From: Schlesneria paludicola DSM 18645
GTDB taxonomy: Bacteria > Planctomycetota > Planctomycetia > Planctomycetales > Planctomycetaceae
NCBI RefSeq assembly: GCF_000255655.1
Contig: NZ_JH636434.1
Span: 1,406,581-1,470,580, forward strand
Direction: 5' to 3'
Length of the DNA: 64,000 nt
The notes beneath the pieces were generated by a model, which saw only the letters and a list, made by a program, of their open reading frames with translations, did no database searches and had not been told where the DNA came from. The position numbers and the translations under genes are program-made. Below are positions 56,970 to 64,000 of the stretch, piece after piece; positions within the stretch are counted from its first letter, which is position 1, and every line of letters begins with the position of its first letter.

Positions 56970-58832
56970 TCAGTGGCCCTTTCTTACAGGCAGCATTCTC
57001 CCGTAATCGTATTCCGCAAGCTGCCAGTACCATTGGCCCGAACCTTTTTCCTTCTTCGCGAACCCGTTCAGGGCACGAAACGCCCGCCGGAGGGTGATCT
57101 CGCTGAAGCCCATCTGCTTCCCTTCTTCTTTTACCTCAACTGACCTCATTCGCGCCTGTGCGAGTGTGGTTTGCAACCAGTCAATCGCCTGGTCCAATTC
57201 ACTGGCATGCGGCCGCCATTTCAGATGTGATGAACGTAGGGAATCATTGGGTGGATAATCGTGATATCTCCATTCCACTCGATCATCCTCAATCAAGAAC
57301 TCGAGTGCCGAGGGGGATTCACAGAAATTCGTCTTCACGGGAATGAGCCCACACCATCGCCCCGTCGTACGATGATTTTCGATCGTCCAGGCCGACGCAA
57401 CTTTGCTGAGCAGAACCTCATCCCCTCGATTCAAGCGGCGACGCGACGTCCGGTGCGGAAGAGGATTCGCCGCTGAGACCAGCACCACGGCGGCCCCATA
57501 TCGATTTGCGAACTCTACCAGCCGATCGACGAACAACGTGGCGGCCACATCATCCGTCGTCGAACGTGTCGAGATAAAAAAGGGGTCGATGACGACAAGC
57601 CGGCACGGGGTTCCTGCGTCGTGCAGTCGGATGAGTTCCTGTTCCAACAGCCATGCACATCGATCGGACGCGACTCGTTGAGTCTCTGTCGAACCGCCAT
57701 CGACTGAAATGGCTTTGCTGAGATCCATGGGAAGACTGAGACCATAGATCTGACGAAGATCAGCTCCCCTTGCGGCAAGTGTCCGGTGGACCGACCTTTC
57801 CAGTGCTCCTTCCGGGACGCAGAGCAACACCGTGCCACTCGATGATCGGGGATTGATGGAACGTGCCGGCACAACCTCTTGAGGGCCGTTCGTTGCCTTC
57901 CGCTTCGAACTGACTCGATCGGACTGCCGGGCGAGAGACTCATCCCCTCCCGGTGAGTCCACGGCTGGCGGTACGTTAACCAGTGCGTCACCACGTGTGA
58001 CGCGGGCCACTATATCGAGAATGGCCAGACTCTTACCGCTTCCGGGTTCGCCTGTGATCAGCGTCAGCGAGGCCGCTGGAATCAGTTCGTCCATGACCCA
58101 GGTCAGGTCTGCGGGCTCCACGTCCGAGAGGCACCGCACTCGATTGTGGCTGCGAAGAATCTCGGAAACCGGACATTTCAGACATTGCGCGGTCGCCGCA
58201 ATCAATTCCAACAATTCGTCAATGCGTTGTTGCTGCTGCGTGTCATCGAGTGTCCGATTCAACCAATCCGCGAAGTTTTCGCCATCAACCCGATCGGGAA
58301 TCTCGACGACTTTGACGGAACGTGCCCCCACGTCCAGCGCACGCTGCGCGACCAGGGCGCCATAGCACGCTCCGTCAGGACACCGACGCGGCAGGATCAC
58401 AACCTCTTTGTCGGCCAACGGAGCCCAGTCGGTCCGCGCGATCCACGGCAATCCTCCCAGCGACGTCGTACCTGCACCGAGCCCCCATTTTTGGGCCAGA
58501 CTGGCTGCCTCTTCATCGTCACAAACGACCACGCGTTCCGCGCGACGAATGGATTCACGTTCGAACAAGAGATAAGGTGGCTTGGGCCAGTCGAGATACC
58601 AGCGGCCCTCGTGTCGTGAGACATGCCGGACATTCCGCGTGCCGTCCGGCCGCTGGAAGATGAACACCTCGGTCACTCGGGCTCCCGTCCCCGAGTAGCC
58701 CGACCAGCGAGAGGTCGGTTGTCCCAGAGCGGACATCGCCGCTTCCAAAGTTGAAAAGGCGAAACCCTCAGGTTCCCCCCTCCATTCTCGCGACAGATTT
58801 CGAATCGCCTTCAGCGAAGTCCACCCCGCCAT
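56970..58832 (-). CDS. Toprim-like/RecA-ATPase primase-helicase-type protein
   Basis: 620 residues from ATG 58832 (GGAG seven bases before). A Toprim-like region at about 100-210 keeps the frame GLGAGTTSLGGLPW and ILP...CPDG of plasmid/phage primases, but its acidic residues are gone (VVCDDEEAASL; LPRRC in place of LPDND). A RecA/AAA_25 ATPase follows: Walker A GEPGSGKS at about 260, Walker B RLVVIDPFF at about 409. A winged-helix-like C-terminus comes last. This layout is that of RepA/primase-helicases of plasmids and integrated elements. The flanking MITE copies support a mobile origin. Confidence 0.75.
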   Translation of the reverse strand: MAGWTSLKAIRNLSREWRGEPEGFAFSTLEAAMSALGQPTSRWSGYSGTGARVTEVFIFQRPDGTRNVRHVSRHEGRWYLDWPKPPYLLFERESIRRAERVVVCDDEEAASLAQKWGLGAGTTSLGGLPWIARTDWAPLADKEVVILPRRCPDGACYGALVAQRALDVGARSVKVVEIPDRVDGENFADWLNRTLDDTQQQQRIDELLELIAATAQCLKCPVSEILRSHNRVRCLSDVEPADLTWVMDELIPAASLTLITGEPGSGKSLAILDIVARVTRGDALVNVPPAVDSPGGDESLARQSDRVSSKRKATNGPQEVVPARSINPRSSSGTVLLCVPEGALERSVHRTLAARGADLRQIYGLSLPMDLSKAISVDGGSTETQRVASDRCAWLLEQELIRLHDAGTPCRLVVIDPFFISTRSTTDDVAATLFVDRLVEFANRYGAAVVLVSAANPLPHRTSRRRLNRGDEVLLSKVASAWTIENHRTTGRWCGLIPVKTNFCESPSALEFLIEDDRVEWRYHDYPPNDSLRSSHLKWRPHASELDQAIDWLQTTLAQARMRSVEVKEEGKQMGFSEITLRRAFRALNGFAKKEKGSGQWYWQLAEYDYGRMLPVRKGH

Positions 58833-58983
58833 CTCATGCTCCTTGTTCGTGTGTACTTGCACGCAACAAACGTTGCGAGAGACCATCGCAAACCGATCAT
58901 AGAAATCGATTCAGACCTGTCATCACGAGAATGAGCCTTGTTTCCAAACGTTTGGAAGACTGGTGGTGGAACTTCAAACCGGA

Positions 58984-59137
58984 ACCGTTCACCGTCCGAA
59001 GGGGGGGCAGGCACGCTTCCCCGGTTCATTGAAATCCACAGCGCATCGACCAGAGCAATCCTTCCTTTAGCAGCCTGTTGAAGTAAGGGGCTGTTAGACG
59101 CGGGAAAATGAGCCAGCCCCCTGCCTGTGAATGGTGA
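58984..59137 (+). mobile_element. MITE-like palindromic element, copy B (with insertion)
   Basis: Left end ACCGTTCACCGTCCGAAG then GGGGCAGGCACGCTTCCCC. Core GAAATCCACAGCGCATCGA. Right arm GCGGGAAAATGAGCCAGCC then CTGCCTGTGAATGGTGA. Compared with A and C it has about 30 extra bases (59070-59099) including CAGCCTGTTGAAG. Confidence 0.7.
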
Positions 59138-59201
59138 CCAAACCTGAAGTGAACGGTAGATGAACGCGATCAGCGCGACGGCCGAATGGCCCTCTGCAAA
59201 G

Positions 59202-59249
59202 AATAATACCCGGATAATATTGAGGATTGATTTATATCCGGGTAATATT
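59202..59249 (+). promoter_or_regulatory. Tandem palindromic operator upstream of the DUF2239 gene
   Basis: Two sites follow the pattern AATAnTAnCCGGnTAnTATT: 59202-59221 (perfect) and 59230-59249 (perfect right half, partly decayed left half), with centres 28 bases apart. They lie just upstream of the ribosome site. A dimeric repressor is the simplest explanation; the regulator is not in the window. Confidence 0.6.
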
Positions 59250-59280
59250 CTGTCGATCTATCTGCTCAGGAGGCAACAAA

Positions 59281-59892
59281 ATGCAAGATCAGCAACTTCA
59301 AGGTTACACGTGCTTCGACGGCCATCGCCGTCTGGCAACCGGCACACTGCAATCGGTCGCACTCGTGGTGAAACGAGCGATGAAAGCCGGCGCGGCAGGT
59401 CCGGTACTCATTTTCGACAATTCGACCGGCCGCTCGATCGACATCGACACCCGGGGCAGAGACGACGAGGTTTTAGCCCGGCTACCGGTCGTCGCAGTCG
59501 ATGACGGTTCCCCTTCGGACGCTGTGGCCGACGAGGAAGCAAAGAGTGATTCACGTGGTCGGGGACGGCCCAAGCTGGGGGTGGTGGCTCGCGAAATCAC
59601 GCTACTGCCGCGTCATTGGGACTGGCTGGCCACTCAATCCGGCGGAGCATCTGTTGCGATCCGCCGCCTGGTGGAAGATGCACGCCGGACACATGCCGAC
59701 AAAGACCGGATGCGAAAGCGGCACGAAGCCGCGTACCATTTCATGTCCGCCATCGCCGGTGATTTACCGGGCTTCGAAGAGGCCACTCGCGCTCTGTTCG
59801 CGAACAGCCAATCGACCTTCGAATCCCAGATCGCCGACTGGCCCGTTGATCTTCGTGAACATGCCAGACATCTGGCGTTTCCGCAGGAATAA
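59281..59892 (+). CDS. DUF2239 family protein
   Basis: 203 residues from ATG 59281, with AGGAGG eight bases before. Opening YTCFDGHRRLATG, then VLIFDNSTGRSIDIDTRG. The highly conserved block RGRGRPKLGVVAREITLLPR continues with HWDWLATQ. GGASVAIRRLVEDAR resembles a helix-turn-helix-like or AT-hook (GRGRPK) segment. This block is the hallmark of DUF2239 proteins, whose function is not established. The dense operator upstream suggests it is conditionally expressed. Confidence 0.85.
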   Translation: MQDQQLQGYTCFDGHRRLATGTLQSVALVVKRAMKAGAAGPVLIFDNSTGRSIDIDTRGRDDEVLARLPVVAVDDGSPSDAVADEEAKSDSRGRGRPKLGVVAREITLLPRHWDWLATQSGGASVAIRRLVEDARRTHADKDRMRKRHEAAYHFMSAIAGDLPGFEEATRALFANSQSTFESQIADWPVDLREHARHLAFPQE

Positions 59893-59992
59893 GAGAATTT
59901 CGAGTCCAAAATTTGTCATTCATCGGAGCAGTAAATCCGTACTGGTTTCGAATGGCCGTTCATTCGGCGGGCCAACGGCCCAGCCATTCCAA

Positions 59993-60033
59993 CAGCCCAG
60001 CTCAACGGAGACCGTCAGGTCTCCGACGGGCTG
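59993..60033. repeat. Nested hairpin after the DUF2239 gene
   Basis: GGAGACC (60007-60013) pairs with GGTCTCC (60018-60024) around GTCA. CAGCCC (59993-59998) and GGGCTG (60028-60033) extend the structure. 100 bases after the stop; no T-run. Confidence 0.55.
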
Positions 60034-60185
60034 GGGCAAAGGTGCCCAGTTGCACACAGCAGGCAGGAGGGGCCGCTCAGGTTCGATCACCGAATTCACC
60101 ATGCGGTTGACGCTTTACACCTTATTGTCTTAGCCTGATTGCGGACTTCCCATCGCATCTGCCCATTCATTCGTTGAGATCCAAC

Positions 60186-61586
60186 ATGCTCGCTCGCAAT
60201 GCGCGGAATAGCTTCCGAAGAATGCTCAGAAATACCGTGTTCACATTGGCGGTGAATCTGACACTCGGAGCGTTTGCGGAGGAGCCCGCTGGAGCGCCGT
60301 CAGAGACTAAGCCGGCCATACTGCGTGGTGTCATTCGGAATGAGGACGAGGGACCATTGATCGGGGTACGTGTCCGCGTCGCCATCCCCGCAACGGACAT
60401 GCGATTCCTTGGGATCCAGGATACGCTCATGGGTTCGAAAGCAACGTCCGTCAAAATCCTGGAGACCAAGACCGTCAAGAACGGTGAATACCGCTTCGAG
60501 ATTCCCGGGCTGACGCAACCGACGAAGATTTCGATCGACGCCATGCGGCCCGGCTACCGGCGGATCACAGGCATGCTCATGAAGGGTGGTGATCCGAACG
60601 AATTTGTTGTTTCACCAGGTGAGTCACTCGGCGCACCTTTCACACTGCATCCATCACTCTACGTTTCGTTCGACGTCGTTGACGAACAAGGGCGGCCGAT
60701 TCCCAAGGCGATCGTTTCGGCCAACGCGAATACCGCCAGATCGTCGTTCGGGGTCGAACGGACAACCAGCAATCTCGACGGTCACGTCGAACTGTTCAAC
60801 TATGAGATGACGCCCTTCATTGAAGGCGTTGGCGAAACAAAGGGGCGCATTTTCATCGAACATCCTGATTATCTGAGCCACACGATCGACGACGTTTACA
60901 ACATTCCTGAAAACGAACGCAGGCGGATCCAGGTCGTGCTGCGAGCCGGAACGCGGGCAGCGGGCCAAGTGGTCGACGCGGCTGGGATCCCTGTCGAGAA
61001 CGCGATGGTGAAAATCGAAGGTGGCGAGCGCAAGGCCTGCCTGACAGACGCAACAGGTCGGTTCGACCTGAAGGGACTCGCCGACGACCAACAATTGACG
61101 ATATCGGTCTTGGCCAAAGAGATCGATCAGAAAACGTCGATGAAGGCGAACCTCAACCAGGACTTGAGCAACCTAAAGCTGCAGTTGGAGCCGATCGAGC
61201 TTCCCAAGACTCCGAAGATCTACACGGTCTTGGGGATGCAATTGACGGATCTGAGCCCGGATTATCGGACGGGATACAATCTGTTCATTCCAGCAGGAGC
61301 CCTGATCCTGAATCCTGGAACAGATTCAGAGCGATTGAAAATCGGAAACCTCGAAAAGACTTTTGTTTTCTGGTGTGTCGGCAATACCGATGTCAGTTCG
61401 GTGAAGCAATTCGTCAGTCAGATTCTGAAGGAAGTCGGAGACTCCGACAGTGACGAACATTTCATCCGCGTCGTCTATAGCCTAAGCATCGTCGATTTCG
61501 ATGGCACGAACACCCAATACGTCAAGCTCACCAAAAACGACATCGCTCATTTGAAAGCAGTGCAGGCCGAGATCGAGAAAGAATGA
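60186..61586 (+). CDS. Exported protein with carboxypeptidase-regulatory-like repeats
   Basis: 466 residues from ATG 60186. A signal peptide ends near LGAFAEEP. Two or three beta-sandwich modules of carboxypeptidase-regulatory/Cna-B type follow: ILRGVIRNEDEGPLIGVRVR, VSFDVVDEQGRPIPKAIV, and AAGQVVDAAGIPVENAMVKI with TDATGRFDLKGL. The last 130 residues, including IYTVLGMQLTDLSPDY and FVSQILKEVGDSDSDEHF, match nothing I know. Such domains serve as surface scaffolds. No enzyme residues seen. Confidence 0.75.
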   Translation: MLARNARNSFRRMLRNTVFTLAVNLTLGAFAEEPAGAPSETKPAILRGVIRNEDEGPLIGVRVRVAIPATDMRFLGIQDTLMGSKATSVKILETKTVKNGEYRFEIPGLTQPTKISIDAMRPGYRRITGMLMKGGDPNEFVVSPGESLGAPFTLHPSLYVSFDVVDEQGRPIPKAIVSANANTARSSFGVERTTSNLDGHVELFNYEMTPFIEGVGETKGRIFIEHPDYLSHTIDDVYNIPENERRRIQVVLRAGTRAAGQVVDAAGIPVENAMVKIEGGERKACLTDATGRFDLKGLADDQQLTISVLAKEIDQKTSMKANLNQDLSNLKLQLEPIELPKTPKIYTVLGMQLTDLSPDYRTGYNLFIPAGALILNPGTDSERLKIGNLEKTFVFWCVGNTDVSSVKQFVSQILKEVGDSDSDEHFIRVVYSLSIVDFDGTNTQYVKLTKNDIAHLKAVQAEIEKE

Positions 61587-62050
61587 CGGGCGAATCTGAG
61601 GGATATGCTTCGGGTGGAGATTTCTCGTACGCAAATGAGAAAGGCCACCCTTCGGTGTCCTTCCGTTCGACCTCGTCAGCGTGTGAATCGTGATTCCCCA
61701 TTGGCAGGATGTGAGGTGAGACCTTCGGACAATCACGTCCGGGCGGACCTTCACAACGTATCCTCGAAATTCACCCTCGGTAACGAGGTCGCCTTGTGAT
61801 ATTGCTGGTTCAGAGCCGCACCTCCTTTGTGAGAGAACTCCTCACATGGTCGGATGGCGAGTCCGATCCAATCATCCCTGATCGGCTTCTGATTGCTCCC
61901 TCCATTATTTCCTACGAAATCCTGGTATTGATTGTTGGTAAAAACACAAAAATCGACGCGAAATTTTCGCGACGAGCCGGTCGTCTGTGGCGTGATATTT
62001 TTCCATTCCGATTCACAAACGGGATTGACGACTTTGAGGGATGCCCTGAA
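61587..62050. other. Intergenic region
   Basis: 464 bases with no supported gene. The plus-strand frame of the next gene is open back to 61796, but the residues before ATG 62051 look random. No repeat or terminator was recognised. Confidence 0.3.
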
Positions 62051-62470
62051 ATGAACGCCATCACGCGGATGACATTTCGCACCACACTGGCCGTCGTGAT
62101 ATTTCTTGCTTTGGAGCTGTTTGGATTCGTGGGGATCCACGAAATCCGAGTTGTGAACAATAACCCTTTCACGAATCCCGCCACGGTGTTTCGGATCGCG
62201 GACCATCAGATTGAATTCGCAGACGGCCGAATTCTAAAACTCGAGTACCCGCTGGACGCCGAATTCCAAACCATGATCAAGAACTCAGAAAATGAGGTCG
62301 GTCTCGAACCAGCATCACCGGAGTCACAGTCGATCATGCTCTGCGTTCGCCGCCTCGAAACGAACTGCCAACTAGGCCGCCCCAGCTTAGTCCTTCCGCT
62401 GATTGTCCACGACCGTCCCAAATTCGCAAAGAAATTCATCGCCTGGGGCAACCTGGAAACGCAACAGTAA
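62051..62470 (+). CDS. Small hypothetical membrane-anchored or secreted protein
   Basis: 139 residues from ATG 62051; GAGGGA lies about ten bases upstream. One hydrophobic N-terminal helix (TTLAVVIFLALELFGFVG) could be an uncleaved anchor. The rest is soluble, with a beta-like stretch (ATVFRIADHQIEFADGRILK) and two cysteines. No known family recognised. It ends 31 bases before the convergent rsmB stop. Confidence 0.5.
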   Translation: MNAITRMTFRTTLAVVIFLALELFGFVGIHEIRVVNNNPFTNPATVFRIADHQIEFADGRILKLEYPLDAEFQTMIKNSENEVGLEPASPESQSIMLCVRRLETNCQLGRPSLVLPLIVHDRPKFAKKFIAWGNLETQQ

Positions 62471-62501
62471 TTCGCATTGAAATCGGTAGCGAACGGCGTT
62501 T

Positions 62502-63905
62502 CTATGGATTCGTCACAATCAACGCCTGATAGGCTCCGTCTGCGGGTTGGCCGGGGAGGAAGGTTTGTTCTTCCACTAATTTGGCGTTGGGGAAGGACTC
62601 CAGGACGCGGCGGACGAGGTTTTCGTTTTCGTCGGGTTCGATGCTGCAGGTCGAATAGACCAGGCGGCCGCCGGAAGTCAGGCGTTCCAGGGACCAGCCG
62701 AGGAGGTTGGCTTGCACGCGATTCAGCTCGCGAACTCCGTCGGGGGTGATGCGCCAACGGGCTTCGGGGCGTTTGGCCAAGACACCCGTGTTGGAACAGG
62801 GAACGTCGACCAAGATCGCGTCGAAGGGACCGGTCGGCAGGCGAAAACCTTGTTCGTCGACCAGTTGCGAACGAATGATCGTGGCGCCCAGACGCTGGGC
62901 GTTTTCGTGCACGATTTCCAAGCGGTCCGACCGGATGTCGGTCGCGAGAATGTGGCCCTCGTTTTTCATCAAGGCCGCCAGATGGCAGGTCTTGCCACCC
63001 GGAGCGGCGCAGACGTCCCACACACGCTGACCCGGTTGTGGTGCGAGGCGCACGGCGGCACGGCTGGCGGAGAAGTCTTGAATGACAAACTTGCCTTCCA
63101 CAAAGCCGGGCAGCGCTTCGACCCGCGTGGTGCCCTCGATCACGAAGGACTCGGTGCCCTCCAGCGGCTGAATTGTGATCCCGGCCGCCTGGAAGTCGGC
63201 GACCACTTCGTCGTAACTGGAACGCAACGTGTTTGGACGAGCCATCAGCGGTGAGGGGCTATTGAACCAGGCTCCCATTCGAAACAGTTCTTCAGGCTTG
63301 AATCGTTTGACCCAGCGTTCTGTCAGCCAGAGCGGAAGACTGAACGCACCGGCCAGATACGCGGGCAGGTCAGACTCGGGCTCGAAAAAGACGGGCTTGT
63401 TCAAGATCCGGTGGCGGTCGACGCTGACGGGGACCGCCGAGGCCGACGGGGTCGTCTGGAACTGGTCCGTCGCCAGGCGCGTGGCCCCTCGCAAGACCCC
63501 GTTGACGAAGCCGCTCCATCGCATCCGACCGGCTCGTTTGCAGAGTTCGACGGTTTCATGCACGGCGGCGTGCGACGGAATGCCGTCGAGCATGACGATC
63601 TGATAGACCCCAAGTCTTAAGATGGTCCAGAGCGAGACTTCGACCTGATCCGCGGGGCGGGCGACGAGTGTCTTGAGAATTGCGTCGAGCGTTCCCTGAC
63701 GGCGGACGACGCCGCAGGCGAGTTCCGTGGCCAGACCGCGTTCCGAAGCGGGAAGCGCCGACTCGCGAAAGAGCTGATCGAGCAGATCGCCCACCCACAT
63801 GCCGGTGACTCGATGTTTTTCGAGCACACGCAGGGCGGCCTCGCGGGCGGATCGGACCGTGAGGGACAGTGGTTCATCAGCGGGACTAGGTTGCAGCGGG
63901 GCCAT
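62502..63905 (-). CDS. rsmB: 16S rRNA (cytosine-967-C5)-methyltransferase
   Basis: 467 residues from ATG 63905. The N-terminal NusB-like RNA-binding domain (residues 10-150) opens with SAREAALRVLEKHRVTG. A Rossmann SAM-binding domain follows: DVCAAPGGKTCHLA (motif I), ATDIRSDRLE, DVPCSNTGVLAKRPEARW (first active-site cysteine) and YSTCSIEPDENE (second, nucleophile cysteine). The order matches RsmB rather than RsmF. It methylates C967 in the small-subunit rRNA. Upstream of it the window ends without further coding evidence. Confidence 0.92.
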   Translation of the reverse strand: MAPLQPSPADEPLSLTVRSAREAALRVLEKHRVTGMWVGDLLDQLFRESALPASERGLATELACGVVRRQGTLDAILKTLVARPADQVEVSLWTILRLGVYQIVMLDGIPSHAAVHETVELCKRAGRMRWSGFVNGVLRGATRLATDQFQTTPSASAVPVSVDRHRILNKPVFFEPESDLPAYLAGAFSLPLWLTERWVKRFKPEELFRMGAWFNSPSPLMARPNTLRSSYDEVVADFQAAGITIQPLEGTESFVIEGTTRVEALPGFVEGKFVIQDFSASRAAVRLAPQPGQRVWDVCAAPGGKTCHLAALMKNEGHILATDIRSDRLEIVHENAQRLGATIIRSQLVDEQGFRLPTGPFDAILVDVPCSNTGVLAKRPEARWRITPDGVRELNRVQANLLGWSLERLTSGGRLVYSTCSIEPDENENLVRRVLESFPNAKLVEEQTFLPGQPADGAYQALIVTNP

Positions 63906-64000
63906 TCGGTTTCCTGAAAGTTTCAGGATGAGCATGACATGGTTCGAAGAAAAAGTCCAAGATGTCCGTAACTCGGTCCAATTGGGCACACATTTCGGTT
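63906..64000. promoter_or_regulatory. rsmB upstream edge
   Basis: 95 bases to the window end; probably the rsmB promoter or the end of an upstream gene. Nothing further can be supported. Confidence 0.25.

Larger units (their letters stand above)
58833..59280. other. Intergenic region with MITE-like copy B and operator
   Basis: 448 bases between divergent genes. It contains the MITE-like element (58984-59137) and the tandem palindromic operator of the DUF2239 gene (59202-59249). No protein-coding gene. Confidence 0.6.

Overview
The window looks like a chromosomal segment of a planctomycete, probably a Planctomycetaceae or Schlesneria-like lineage. This is inferred from protein content, not from a marker gene. 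The pointers are moderate-to-high GC, sparse operons of mostly single genes on both strands, a giant secretin with glycine/glutamine-rich loops, an FHA protein, VWA/BatA-type membrane proteins, a sulfatase-like pseudoenzyme, a BNR sialidase, Gfo/Idh/MocA and sugar-isomerase proteins, and several families of short palindromic repeats. I saw no rRNA, tRNA, CRISPR array, integrase or insertion-sequence transposase.

Left part (1-16 kb). The window opens inside a minus-strand flagellar gene in which a complete FliF (MS-ring) is fused in frame to a FliG-like rotor protein. An FHA protein, a purple-acid-phosphatase-like enzyme and a TerC membrane protein follow. A minus-strand pair encodes a DUF697-type GTPase and a large exported thioredoxin-fold protein that has lost its nucleophilic cysteine. 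Then come a lipoprotein, a PhyH dioxygenase, bS18, a lone OleB-like hydrolase, an ExeA-like ATPase, ArfB and a YkgJ-type cysteine-cluster protein.

Middle (16-40 kb). This is mainly housekeeping and envelope genes: a catalytically dead sulfatase homologue, exported MsrB, a CPBP protease, serine acetyltransferase, GAPDH (GTG start), a TolC-family lipoprotein, a BatA/VWA protein, two HAD phosphatases including GmhB, a TPR lipoprotein, a dolichol/phytol-kinase-like protein, an ABC exporter, a TIM-barrel sugar epimerase, a chlorite-dismutase-family protein, GreA, an oxidoreductase and a sialidase.

Right part (40-64 kb). A 1630-residue secretin with tandem helical repeats has its own strong terminator. 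Next is a tight five-gene cluster: two paralogous AlkP-superfamily phosphohydrolases predicted on opposite faces of the membrane, a 61-residue RHH-like protein, a three-helix membrane protein and a sulfotransferase. This cluster is my best candidate for an undescribed system. Three tandem paralogous membrane acyltransferases (DUF5009/HGSNAT-like) follow. A primase-like protein (degenerate Toprim plus RecA-type ATPase) is bracketed by two copies of a MITE-like palindrome. A DUF2239 gene with a tandem palindromic operator, two secreted or anchored unknowns and RsmB close the window.

Three repeat families recur: a 26-bp palindrome (five copies), a roughly 107-bp element with a compensated stem (two copies, one supplying the gmhB start codon), and a 130-150-bp terminal-inverted-repeat element (three copies).
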